From Saccharopolyspora_D taberi (lineage in GTDB: Bacteria; Actinomycetota; Actinomycetes; Mycobacteriales; Pseudonocardiaceae), in contig NZ_BAAAUX010000011.1 of assembly GCF_039534165.1 (NCBI RefSeq), forward strand, positions 248,001 through 312,000: 64,000 nt of DNA, in the 5' to 3' direction. How positions within the stretch are numbered: position 1 is the first letter of the stretch; every line of letters begins with the position of its first letter. Below the pieces are notes generated by a model, which saw only the letters and a list, made by a program, of their open reading frames with translations, had not been told where the DNA came from and made no database searches. A program made the position numbers and the translations under genes. Of this stretch, positions 1 to 7,379 are shown in pieces.

Positions 1-615
1 GCCCGGGCTGACCTTCTGCGGCTTGCCCGCCGACGAACCCGGCATCTCCGGCAGCAGCACCAGCACGAGCACGAAGACCAGCGCCGTCGCGACCGCGATG
101 ACGAAGAACGCGGCCCGCCAGCTGGTCAGGAACGCGAGGTAGGAGCCGATCGGCACACCGATCACCGACGAGCTGAGCAGACCGGCCACCACCTTGCCGA
201 TCGCCTTGCCGCGCTGCTCGAACGGATGGGTGTCGGAGATCATCGCGTACACGCTGGGCATGATCATCGCCGCGCCGAGGCCGGACAGCGCGCGGCAGGC
301 CAGCAGGAACGGGAAGTTCATCCCCAGCCCGGTGAGCGCGTTTCCGACGACGAACAGGACCAGGCCGGCGGTCAGGATCCGGCGGCGCCCGAGGCGGTCC
401 GACAGCGCGCCGAAAAGCGGCGCCGACACCGCGAAGAACAGCGCGTAGACGCTGACCAGCAGACCCCCGAGCCGAGCGGGCGCGTCGGCGTCCTCGGCGA
501 TGGCCGGGATCAGCGGCGCGACGACCATCGAGTCGAGCCCGATCAGGAAGGCGCTCGACACACCTATCGCCATGACCCGGCCGGGGCTTGCTGCGTGCTG
601 TGCTGGGGTACTCAT
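1..615 (-). CDS. MFS efflux transporter (N-terminal part, runs off the window)
   Basis: Reading leftwards from an ATG at 613-615, with a GGAGAGG ribosome site just upstream, the frame stays open to the window edge. It encodes about 205 residues of a major facilitator protein: several hydrophobic helices and the loop-2/3 motif around GALSDRLGRRR, typical of drug-export MFS members. It is the last visible gene of the biosynthetic operon, 31 bp after the ammonia-lyase-like gene, so export of the cluster product is the likely role. That role is inferred from position; the substrate cannot be read from the sequence. The C-terminal half lies outside the window. Confidence 0.85.
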   Translation of the reverse strand, partial: MSTPAQHAASPGRVMAIGVSSAFLIGLDSMVVAPLIPAIAEDADAPARLGGLLVSVYALFFAVSAPLFGALSDRLGRRRILTAGLVLFVVGNALTGLGMNFPFLLACRALSGLGAAMIMPSVYAMISDTHPFEQRGKAIGKVVAGLLSSSVIGVPIGSYLAFLTSWRAAFFVIAVATALVFVLVLVLLPEMPGSSAGKPQKVSPG

Positions 616-646
616 CGATTCCTCTCCAACAGGAACTGGTCGCGCA

Positions 647-1081
647 TCACTCGGCTCCGGTCGTCGTCGCGAGGGGCAGGCCGCCACTGCGACCGCGCGC
701 CAGCGAAACGGGTACCACAGTAGTGCCGACACCCCGGCACACGACCACGGATTCGTCGAGTTCCTCCGCTGTCGTGGGCCCGAGGTCGTACCGGGCCCGG
801 ATCACCTTGCGGGCCTCCAGTTCGACCGTTCGGCGCAACCGGCCGCGCCGCACCAGTTTCGCGGTGGCCTCCACGAAGTCCCCGGCGTAGACCGGTGCCA
901 GGAACTCCAGCGAGCTGTACCCGGTCAGCAGCCCCTCGTCCCCGTCGGTGCGGATCGTGATCTCGGTGACCAGATCGCCGAACAACTTCAGGATTCGCGC
1001 ACCGTCCACCAGGTTTCCGCCGTAGTGGGCATCCTGCTGCCCCATCCGGACCCTGAGCGCGGCGGTGACCAGATCAGCCAT
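647..1081 (-). CDS. 3-aminobutyryl-CoA ammonia-lyase-like hotdog protein
   Basis: A 144-residue protein starting MADLVTAALRV, with AGGAGCAGG upstream of the ATG. Sequence and length fit the small Kal family (3-aminobutyryl-CoA ammonia lyase, hotdog fold): an early HYGGNLVDGA segment and a later SLEFLAPVYAGDF segment. The known reaction removes ammonia from a beta-aminoacyl thioester to give the enoyl thioester, or the reverse. The start overlaps the end of the holo-ACP synthase gene by 8 bp, so the two are coupled. In this cluster it may add or remove an amino group on a carrier-bound beta-amino acyl chain. That substrate is inference. Confidence 0.7.
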   Translation of the reverse strand: MADLVTAALRVRMGQQDAHYGGNLVDGARILKLFGDLVTEITIRTDGDEGLLTGYSSLEFLAPVYAGDFVEATAKLVRRGRLRRTVELEARKVIRARYDLGPTTAEELDESVVVCRGVGTTVVPVSLARGRSGGLPLATTTGAE

Positions 1082-1550
1082 CCCTGCTCCTCGTTCTCTC
1101 GTTTCCCGCTCCACGAGCCGAGATCTGCTCCACGGTGGCGCGCGCGAGCGCGTGCGCACCACCGCTGGTAGTCGACCCGTTCGCAGTGATGATGGCCACT
1201 GCGACCACGTAGTCCGCCTTGTGCGAGATGGAAACCGCGATGTCGGACGCGCCGATCGCGTCCGCGCGCGCCGACGCCGCCCCGGTCAGCTCCACGACCG
1301 GGGCGGCGTTGTCCGCGCGCAGGATTCCCACCTGCCGGGGTCTTATCCCCGCTGCCACTCCTGTTCCCAGCGCCTTGAGGACCGCCTCCTTCGCCGCGAA
1401 CCGGCCCGCCAGGAACTCGCGGGAACGGCTCGCGCCGAACGTGTCGGCGATGGCGAGCTCGGCGTCGGCGTAGGTGTAGCGCCGGAACCAGGGGCGGGTG
1501 AGCAGCCGGTCCAGCTCACCCGCGCCCAGCACGTCGACGCCGAGGCGCAT
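1074..1550 (-). CDS. acpS: Holo-ACP synthase (AcpS-type phosphopantetheinyl transferase)
   Basis: A 158-residue protein starting MRLGVDVLG. The two signature motifs are present: GVDVLGxxxLD near the N-terminus and RFAAKEAVLKALG at about residues 50-62, whose Asp, Glu and Lys bind magnesium and CoA. It transfers 4'-phosphopantetheine from CoA to carrier proteins. Three carrier domains are encoded just upstream (the free ACP, the SnoaL-ACP fusion and the PKS ACP), and this enzyme probably activates one or more of them. It may be a cluster-dedicated copy or the housekeeping one. The start is 5 bp after the stop of the preceding gene, which supports it over an upstream in-frame ATG. Confidence 0.88.
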   Translation of the reverse strand: MRLGVDVLGAGELDRLLTRPWFRRYTYADAELAIADTFGASRSREFLAGRFAAKEAVLKALGTGVAAGIRPRQVGILRADNAAPVVELTGAASARADAIGASDIAVSISHKADYVVAVAIITANGSTTSGGAHALARATVEQISARGAGNERTRSRDG

Positions 1551-1555
1551 CCCGC

Positions 1556-2362
1556 TCACCGGAACTTCAGCGCCGCCAGGTGCGCCCGGCCGGTGCGCGG
1601 CTCGACGTCGCACAGCACCACGGTGGTGTGGTTCTCCTGCCAGTTCCGCCAGTTCCGCGCCAGGTCGAGCCACACGCTCGTGCAGTAGCTGCCCGCCTCG
1701 ACGCGGCGCACCTCGGCGGTGCCGTCGAGATCGGCCCAGGTGTCCCAGGGACCGACGACCACCAGGGTTCCGCCCGGGTCGGCGGCCGCGATCTCCCGGA
1801 TCCGCTCGGTCGCCGACGCCACCGACTCCGCCGACTCCACCGCGTCGACGCGCAACCCCTGGTCGCCGCCGAAGACCAGCAGCGCACCGGAGTCCACGAG
1901 CGGTTCGCCGTCGTGCACCAGCGGGTGGTGGGTCGGCATCGTGGTCTGCTCCAGCACCGCGATCACCGCGCGCCTGCTGCGGGCGGAGCGCTGGAAACCC
2001 GACATCACGCGCAGCGCGGTGAACGGTGCGGCCAGGCCCTGCTCGGAGATGGCGAAGCTGGTCGCCTTCCCGCCCAGCCGCATGTTCATGTGCGACGCCA
2101 CCGCGGTGAACGGGTGCACGTCGGGCAGCGCGTGCGTGACGATCACCAGATCCGCGTCGAGGTCGCGGATCTCCTCGTCGTCCAGCAGCGTGTCGGCGAT
2201 GTCGCGGTGGAACACGTTGGCGCCGTTGCGCAACAGCTCCTCGTCCACGACCGACCCGAACGGCTCGACCAGGTCGTGGTAGAACGCCAGGACCGACGGG
2301 TCGTCGTGGTAGGCGCGCGGCGCCGGTGCGACCAGCGCCGCGGCGGCGCTCACCGACTGCAT
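1556..2362 (-). CDS. Truncated KASIII/thiolase-fold protein, active-site Cys absent
   Basis: A 268-residue protein that aligns by eye with the two KASIII proteins encoded upstream in the operon. It keeps the segment leading to the nucleophile, but the usual QQNCASGMA reads SEQGLAAPF, so no cysteine is present, and no HNVN histidine segment is seen. At 268 residues it is also about 50 shorter. It is therefore probably not a condensing enzyme. A chain-length-factor-like partner, a scaffold or an unrelated transferase activity are all possible. Start and stop overlap or abut the ACP gene (ATGA) and the holo-ACP synthase gene (5 bp). Confidence 0.6.
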   Translation of the reverse strand: MQSVSAAAALVAPAPRAYHDDPSVLAFYHDLVEPFGSVVDEELLRNGANVFHRDIADTLLDDEEIRDLDADLVIVTHALPDVHPFTAVASHMNMRLGGKATSFAISEQGLAAPFTALRVMSGFQRSARSRRAVIAVLEQTTMPTHHPLVHDGEPLVDSGALLVFGGDQGLRVDAVESAESVASATERIREIAAADPGGTLVVVGPWDTWADLDGTAEVRRVEAGSYCTSVWLDLARNWRNWQENHTTVVLCDVEPRTGRAHLAALKFR

Positions 2363-2643
2363 CAGCGCTCGCCCGCGCCGACCGCTTCGCCCGCCTCGGC
2401 GCGGCGGGCGAGCAGGTAGTCGGTCAGCGTGCCCACGGACTGGAAGTCGTCCATGTCCAGGGTTTCCGGGTCGATCTCCACGCCGATCCCGTCCTCCAGG
2501 GCCATCAGCAGCTCCAGGACGGAGGTGGAGTCCAGGTGCAGGTCCTCGAAGAGCCGGTCCTCCGCGCTGAGGCCGGACACCTCGCGCTCCAGGACCTCGG
2601 TCAGCGCGGTCTCGACAGCCGCCACGACCTCGTGCTTTTCCAT
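2362..2643 (-). CDS. Free acyl carrier protein (BtrI-like)
   Basis: A 93-residue acidic protein with the carrier motif LHLDSTSVLEL, whose serine takes the phosphopantetheine arm. It is the only free ACP in the operon. It lies directly downstream of a BtrK-like decarboxylase and an ATP-grasp ligase. In butirosin biosynthesis BtrJ loads glutamate onto the ACP BtrI, and BtrK decarboxylates the bound amino acid. By analogy this ACP should carry an aminoacyl group. The identity of that amino acid is not shown by the sequence. Its stop overlaps the next start (ATGA). Confidence 0.88.
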   Translation of the reverse strand: MEKHEVVAAVETALTEVLEREVSGLSAEDRLFEDLHLDSTSVLELLMALEDGIGVEIDPETLDMDDFQSVGTLTDYLLARRAEAGEAVGAGER

Positions 2644-2704
2644 GTCAGTCTCCCACTTTCCGGTCGGTGTTCGGGGTTTCCGGGCGGTTGTCGCCCGGAG
2701 AAGG

Positions 2705-4030
2705 TCAGAAGTCGATGAGGTGCTGCTTGCCCAGGAGGTCGTCCACCACGTCGCGGCGGCGGACCAGGTGCGCCTTGCCCTCGTGCACCATCACCTCGGC
2801 CGGGAAGCCGTGGCTCAGGAACAGACCGGGCGATGCCGAGGGCCCGTAGGCGCCGGAGCGCTCGACGCCGATCAGGTCGCCCGGCTCCACCCGCGGGAGC
2901 CGCACCTTCTTGCCGATGACGTCGTTGGGCGTGCAGAGCGGGCCGGTGAGCGTGCACACCGTCTCGGCCTCGTCGGTGTAGCGGGTCAGCGAGCGGATCG
3001 GGAAGTTGCGCTTGACGAAGCTGCCGACGCCGACCGCGGCCATGTGGTGGTTGGTCCCGCCGTCGGCGACGACGAACTGCTCACCCATGGATTCCTTGAC
3101 GTAGAGGACCTTCGTCACGTACGTCCCGGCCATCGCCGTGAGGTAGCGGCCCAGCTCGTTGATGAGCCGGGTGTCGGGGTGCTTGTCGTGGAACTTCGCC
3201 ACCGCGTCGTTGATGCCGGCGGCCAGCGCGCGCACGTCCAGGTCGGTCTCGTTGTCGAAGTAGGCGATCCCGAACCCGCCGCCGAAGTCGACCGTCCCCA
3301 GTGGAATCCCGAGGTCGTCGGAGAGCTGGTCCGCGGTCTCCAGGATCTGCTCGGTGTTGTGGACGATGTCGGTGTGCTTGAGGAACCTCGTGCCCATGTA
3401 GGCGTGCAGGCCGGTGAGCTGCACCCGGCGCAGTCCCTTCAGGAACCGCTGGTTCTGCCGCAGGATCTCCACGTCGATGCCGAACTGGCGGGGCTTGCCG
3501 CCCATCGCCAGCCCCGAGCCCTTGGTGTGGAAGTCGGGGTTGATCCGCAGGATCACCGGCAGGTCCGAGACACCGCGCTCCACCGCGAGCTCGTCGATGA
3601 TGCGCAGCTCCTCCAGCGACTCGACCACGATGGCGTGCAGGCCGGCGCCGACCAGCTCCTCCAGCTCGGCGGTGTTCTTGCCCGGCCCCAGGAAGATGGT
3701 GTCCTCCGGCCTGATCCCCGCCTGCCGCGCGGTGTGCAGCTCGACCAGCGAGGAGACCTCCGCGCCCGCGCCGAGCGAGCCGAGGTAGCCGCACACGCTG
3801 ATGTTCGGGTTCGCCTTCAGCGACAGGAAGATGTCCACCGCGGGGTGCAGCAGGTCGCGCAGCTCCTGGTAGGTCGACCGCAGCACCTCGGCGTCGTAGA
3901 GGTAGAGCGGCGTGCCGAACTCCCGGGCGATCTCCGAGACTCCGATACCCTGGACCTGGAACTCGCCGGAGACCCCGAACTCGCCAGATAGCCGGGACTC
4001 GCCGGGCACCCGGAACTCACTGCTGGTCAT
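2705..4030 (-). CDS. PLP-dependent decarboxylase, fold III (BtrK / DapDC family)
   Basis: A 441-residue alanine-racemase-fold decarboxylase. The Schiff-base lysine is in FLSLKANPN. The glycine-rich phosphate loop is VDFGGGFGIAY, and the dimer-interface C-terminal motifs CTLTGPLCTPND and GAYGPSASP are present. The family includes diaminopimelate and ornithine decarboxylases and BtrK, which acts on an amino acid bound to an ACP. The flanking ATP-grasp ligase and free ACP favour the carrier-bound mode. The N-terminus carries about four imperfect six-residue repeats (EFRVPG, ESRLSG, EFGVSG, EFQVQG) before the fold starts. The ligase stop overlaps its start. Confidence 0.82.
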   Translation of the reverse strand: MTSSEFRVPGESRLSGEFGVSGEFQVQGIGVSEIAREFGTPLYLYDAEVLRSTYQELRDLLHPAVDIFLSLKANPNISVCGYLGSLGAGAEVSSLVELHTARQAGIRPEDTIFLGPGKNTAELEELVGAGLHAIVVESLEELRIIDELAVERGVSDLPVILRINPDFHTKGSGLAMGGKPRQFGIDVEILRQNQRFLKGLRRVQLTGLHAYMGTRFLKHTDIVHNTEQILETADQLSDDLGIPLGTVDFGGGFGIAYFDNETDLDVRALAAGINDAVAKFHDKHPDTRLINELGRYLTAMAGTYVTKVLYVKESMGEQFVVADGGTNHHMAAVGVGSFVKRNFPIRSLTRYTDEAETVCTLTGPLCTPNDVIGKKVRLPRVEPGDLIGVERSGAYGPSASPGLFLSHGFPAEVMVHEGKAHLVRRRDVVDDLLGKQHLIDF

Positions 4031-5379
4031 GCTGCTCCCCTCTCTGCTTCGATCTTGGCCAGCGCGTCGGTGACCGCGCGGTCGAGCTCGTGCAGCTCGT
4101 CGCGGTCGTGCCCGAACAGCACCGTGTAGAGCCGTCCCTCGAACGGCCCGGAACCGGCCTGCGCGTTGACCGTGCCGAAGCAGGTCAGCACCAGGCCGCG
4201 CCCGTCGGCGGGCGCCTGCGCGAGCGCCCCGAGGCCGTCGCGGATCTCCTCGAACGGCACGGGTTCGGCCAGCCGCAGCGGGTAGTGCTTGGCCAGCGCG
4301 ACCCCGTCCGGAGCCTGGAACCGCTCGGTCACCTGCCCCTGGTAGGTGGACATGTTCAGCCGCGCGTTGAGCTCCAGCACCGGGTAGACCACGTCGTCGG
4401 CCGAGACCAGCGCGTCCACGCCGACCACGCCGTGGAAGCCGTCGGCGTGCAGCCGCGCGCCGATGCGCTCGGCCGCCTCGGCGATCTCGTCGAGCTGCTC
4501 GGCTGACAGGTCCGGCGGCATGATGTGTCCCATGTGGACACCGCCGGAGACCATCGCCTCCTTGACGAAGTCGAGCGTGACCGCGCCCTCGCGCGAGATC
4601 GTGATCTGGTAGTTCAGGTCGAAGCGCTTGGCCAGGAAGCGCTCGGCGACCACGTGCAGGGTCTGGTCGTCCTTGCGCCGGGCGCGCTGGTCGACCATGC
4701 GCAGCAGCCGGTCGGCCTTGCGCCTGCTGTCGACCACGACCAGGCCCTTGCCGGAGACCCCGTAGGCGTCCTTGACGATCACCGGGTCCGCTTCGGACAC
4801 CGACTCCAGGGCGGTGTGCAGCTCCACGGTGCTCTCGCAGCAGAACCCGGGGATCGCGCGCAGGCCCAGCTCCTCGACCAGCCTGCGGCTGTAGATCTTG
4901 CTGTTGACCCGCTCGTAGACCTCGGTGTCGGGCACCGCCAGCGGCAGCCCGGTGCGCTCGGAGATCCGCTGCTCGACCATCGAGTTGCCCATCGGCATCA
5001 GGTACGCCCCGGTGCCCGCGAGCTCGGTCAGCCGGGCGATCACCTCCGGCGAGTCCAGGACGGCTTCGCTGGTCGAGCCCTCGGCTTCGGCGACCAGCTC
5101 GGTGGGCAGCGGAAAACCGATGCTCCCGGCGTAGTCGCGGTAACCGGCGTCCAGGCCCTGGCTCAGCACCAGGTGATCACCCGGCTCGGCCAGCATCGCG
5201 CCTAGTTCCTCCATGCGCTGCACGGTCGCGGTCGTCACCGACAGCGGTGCGGCTGGCAGGCCGACGTAGTTGCGCGCCCACTCGTTCTCGACCTCGAAGT
5301 TGCACAGCCACACGAACCGCGCGTCCGGGTCGCCGACCAGGGCTTCCTTCAGCCTGCGCGTGTAGGAAGCGTCATGCAT
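4027..5379 (-). CDS. ATP-grasp amino acid-ACP ligase (BtrJ-like)
   Basis: A 450-residue ATP-grasp protein. The central part has the nucleotide-binding lysine segment PVIVKDAYGVSGKGLVVVD. The C-terminal half has the metal-binding Glu/Asn motif VLELNARLNMSTYQG. BtrJ-type ligases activate an amino acid as an acyl phosphate and load it onto the phosphopantetheine of an ACP. Neighbouring decarboxylase and ACP genes match that trio. In-frame TTG and GTG codons lie 12 and 9 bp upstream of the chosen ATG. The start is therefore uncertain by a few residues, and it overlaps the end of the preceding KASIII gene by 8 bp. Confidence 0.75.
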   Translation of the reverse strand: MHDASYTRRLKEALVGDPDARFVWLCNFEVENEWARNYVGLPAAPLSVTTATVQRMEELGAMLAEPGDHLVLSQGLDAGYRDYAGSIGFPLPTELVAEAEGSTSEAVLDSPEVIARLTELAGTGAYLMPMGNSMVEQRISERTGLPLAVPDTEVYERVNSKIYSRRLVEELGLRAIPGFCCESTVELHTALESVSEADPVIVKDAYGVSGKGLVVVDSRRKADRLLRMVDQRARRKDDQTLHVVAERFLAKRFDLNYQITISREGAVTLDFVKEAMVSGGVHMGHIMPPDLSAEQLDEIAEAAERIGARLHADGFHGVVGVDALVSADDVVYPVLELNARLNMSTYQGQVTERFQAPDGVALAKHYPLRLAEPVPFEEIRDGLGALAQAPADGRGLVLTCFGTVNAQAGSGPFEGRLYTVLFGHDRDELHELDRAVTDALAKIEAERGAA

Positions 5380-6340
5380 CGCTTTCACCAACCCCCTGAT
5401 GAGTGATGACCATCGCCGCGAACGTCGCGCCCAGCCCGACCGTGGCGAACAGGTAGTTCCTGCCGGGGACCAGGCGGTCCTGCGCGCGCAGCGTGGCGTA
5501 GTTGTGGAACACGTCCGAGGCGAAGCAGTGGCTGAAGCGGGCGATGTTGTCCAGGAACACCTTTTCCCGGTCGATGCCCAGCTCGCCGATGGTCTGCCGC
5601 CAGGACTGCATGTTGACGTTGTGCGGGATGACCAGGTCGATGTCGTCGAAGTCCATCCCGGCCGCTTCCAGCGCCTCCCGCACCACCTCCGCCAGCACCG
5701 GCGCGTAGGCCTTGCCGAACTGGAGGTTGCGCTCCTCGTCGAGCAGCATCGACGCGGAGAAGTCGCCCATCGTCCTGGTCACGTAGGAGCGGACGGTGTC
5801 GCCGCCGCCGTCCACCGCGACCAGGCAGGCCGCCGCCGCGTCGCCCATGATCGCGGTGTCGGCGATCAGCTGGACCTTCGGCGAGAACGCCTGCTCACCG
5901 GTGACCACCAGCGCGCGGGCGCCCGGGGCGCCCTCCGCGCGCAGCAGCTCCGCGGCGATGTCGACCGCGGCCATCCCGCTGGCGCAGTTCTGCTGGCTGA
6001 CCGCGAACGCCTCGGCGTGCCGCAGGCCGAGCCGGTCGCGGATCTCCAGCGCGGGATCGATGTGCGGCGGGGTCAGCGCCTGCGTCGTGTGCGCGAAGAT
6101 GACGTAGGCGATCCGCGACACGTCGGGCTCCGCCTCGACGATCCGGCGGGCGGCGGGCAGCACGACGTCGAACAGGCTCAGCTCCGGGTCGAACCGGATC
6201 TCCTTGAGGCCGTGCACCCGTTGGAACAGCCGGACCTTCGACCGGTTCAGCCCGAGCCGGTCGGCCAGGTCCTCGATGGGCACCCGCCGGTCCGGCGCGA
6301 AGGACTCGATCCTCTCCAGCGTCGTCACGGACGAACTCAT
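5372..6340 (-). CDS. KASIII-type condensing enzyme, paralogue A
   Basis: A 322-residue FabH-fold protein. The nucleophile is the cysteine of QQNCASGMA and the histidine is in IPHNVNMQSW. Where FabH has its catalytic asparagine (GNTSA), this protein reads FSHCFASDVF, so the triad looks like Cys-His-His. It is closely similar along its length to paralogue B, including the N-terminal TLERIES and VRLFQRVHGL segments, so the pair arose by duplication. The likely role is decarboxylative condensation or acyl transfer with a carrier-bound aminoacyl starter. The substrate is inference. Confidence 0.8.
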   Translation of the reverse strand: MSSSVTTLERIESFAPDRRVPIEDLADRLGLNRSKVRLFQRVHGLKEIRFDPELSLFDVVLPAARRIVEAEPDVSRIAYVIFAHTTQALTPPHIDPALEIRDRLGLRHAEAFAVSQQNCASGMAAVDIAAELLRAEGAPGARALVVTGEQAFSPKVQLIADTAIMGDAAAACLVAVDGGGDTVRSYVTRTMGDFSASMLLDEERNLQFGKAYAPVLAEVVREALEAAGMDFDDIDLVIPHNVNMQSWRQTIGELGIDREKVFLDNIARFSHCFASDVFHNYATLRAQDRLVPGRNYLFATVGLGATFAAMVITHQGVGESDA

Positions 6341-6361
6341 CGCACAAACTCCTCGGCTCGT

Positions 6362-6436
6362 GGGTGGATGGGGGCTGGGCAGATCACCACTGGGAAGGTC
6401 ACCACTGCGCAGATCACCCCTGGGCAGATCACGACC
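6362..6436. repeat. 15-bp tandem repeats between the two KASIII genes
   Basis: Four clear copies of a 15-bp unit (consensus GGGCAGATCACCACT) lie at 6377-6391, 6392-6406, 6407-6421 and 6422-6436, with a degraded copy at 6362-6376. The array fills the spacer between the two KASIII genes. Its last copy contains the stop codon of paralogue B (6429-6431). Fifteen is a multiple of three, so the array may have grown as coding sequence and then been cut off by the stop. Confidence 0.8.
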
Positions 6437-7379
6437 GCCCTCGCCAGGTCAGCACCGCCGCGTTGAAGGAGGCGCCCGCGCCCACCGAGGCCAGCACGTA
6501 GTGCGCGCCCTCGGTCAGGCGTCCGGCATCCCGCAGCGTCGCGCAGTTGACGAAGACGTCGGAGGCGAAGCAGTGGCTGTAGCGGCCGATGTTGTCCAGG
6601 AACACCCGCCCCGGCGGGATCCGCAGCTCGTCGATGGTCTGGCGCCAGGCCAGCATGTTGACGTTGTGCGGGATCACCAGCTCGATGTCGGAGAACTCCA
6701 GCCCCGCCGCCGCGATCGCCTCCCGGATGACCTCGGCGAGGACCGGCGCGTACTGCTTGCCGAACCGCGCCAGTTCCTCCGGCGGCAGGGAGATCAGCTC
6801 CGCGTACTCCCCCAGCGTCCGGTTGACCTGGGACAGCACCGGCGAGCCCTCGCCGTCCAGCGCCACCAGGTAGGCGGCGGCGGCCTCGCCCATGATCGCG
6901 GTGTTGGGCAGCAGCTGGATCAGGCGGGAGAACGGTTTCTCCCCCGTCACCACCAGAACGCGGGCGTCCGGGTCGGGCTCGGCGTGCAGCAGAGCCTCGG
7001 CGACGTCGATCGCGCCGAGCCCGACCGCGCAGTTCTGCTGGGTCAGCCCGAACGCCTCGGCACCGGTCAGCCCGAGGGCGTCCCGGATCTCCGCGGGCAG
7101 CTCGGCCAGCGGCGGGGTGACCTCGTGCGTCGCGTGGGCGTGGACGACGTACCGGATCCGGGACGGCTCCGCGACCGACTGGACCACCCGCTGCGCGGCA
7201 GGCAGCACCAGATCGAGCAGCGGCAGGTCCGGGTCCATCCGCAGGCTGCGCAGCCCGTGCACCTTCTGGAACACCGACAGCTTCGCCTTGCTCAGGCCGA
7301 GTCCGGCCGCCACCTCCCCGACCCCGACGGTGCGGCCGGGGAGGTGGGACTCGATCCGCTCCAGGGTCGCGCGGGTCAC
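6429..7379 (-). CDS. KASIII-type condensing enzyme, paralogue B
   Basis: A 316-residue FabH-fold protein started from a GTG that overlaps the PKS stop (GTGA). It carries the cysteine in QQNCAVGLGA and the histidine in IPHNVNMLAW. Histidine replaces asparagine at the third catalytic position (YSHCFASDVF), as in paralogue A. Two tandem, slightly different copies may form a heterodimer or act on different acyl carriers. The gene follows the PKS directly, so it might act on the PKS product or on its starter. It is clearly a real gene, but its substrate is unknown. Confidence 0.8.
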   Translation of the reverse strand: MTRATLERIESHLPGRTVGVGEVAAGLGLSKAKLSVFQKVHGLRSLRMDPDLPLLDLVLPAAQRVVQSVAEPSRIRYVVHAHATHEVTPPLAELPAEIRDALGLTGAEAFGLTQQNCAVGLGAIDVAEALLHAEPDPDARVLVVTGEKPFSRLIQLLPNTAIMGEAAAAYLVALDGEGSPVLSQVNRTLGEYAELISLPPEELARFGKQYAPVLAEVIREAIAAAGLEFSDIELVIPHNVNMLAWRQTIDELRIPPGRVFLDNIGRYSHCFASDVFVNCATLRDAGRLTEGAHYVLASVGAGASFNAAVLTWRGRS

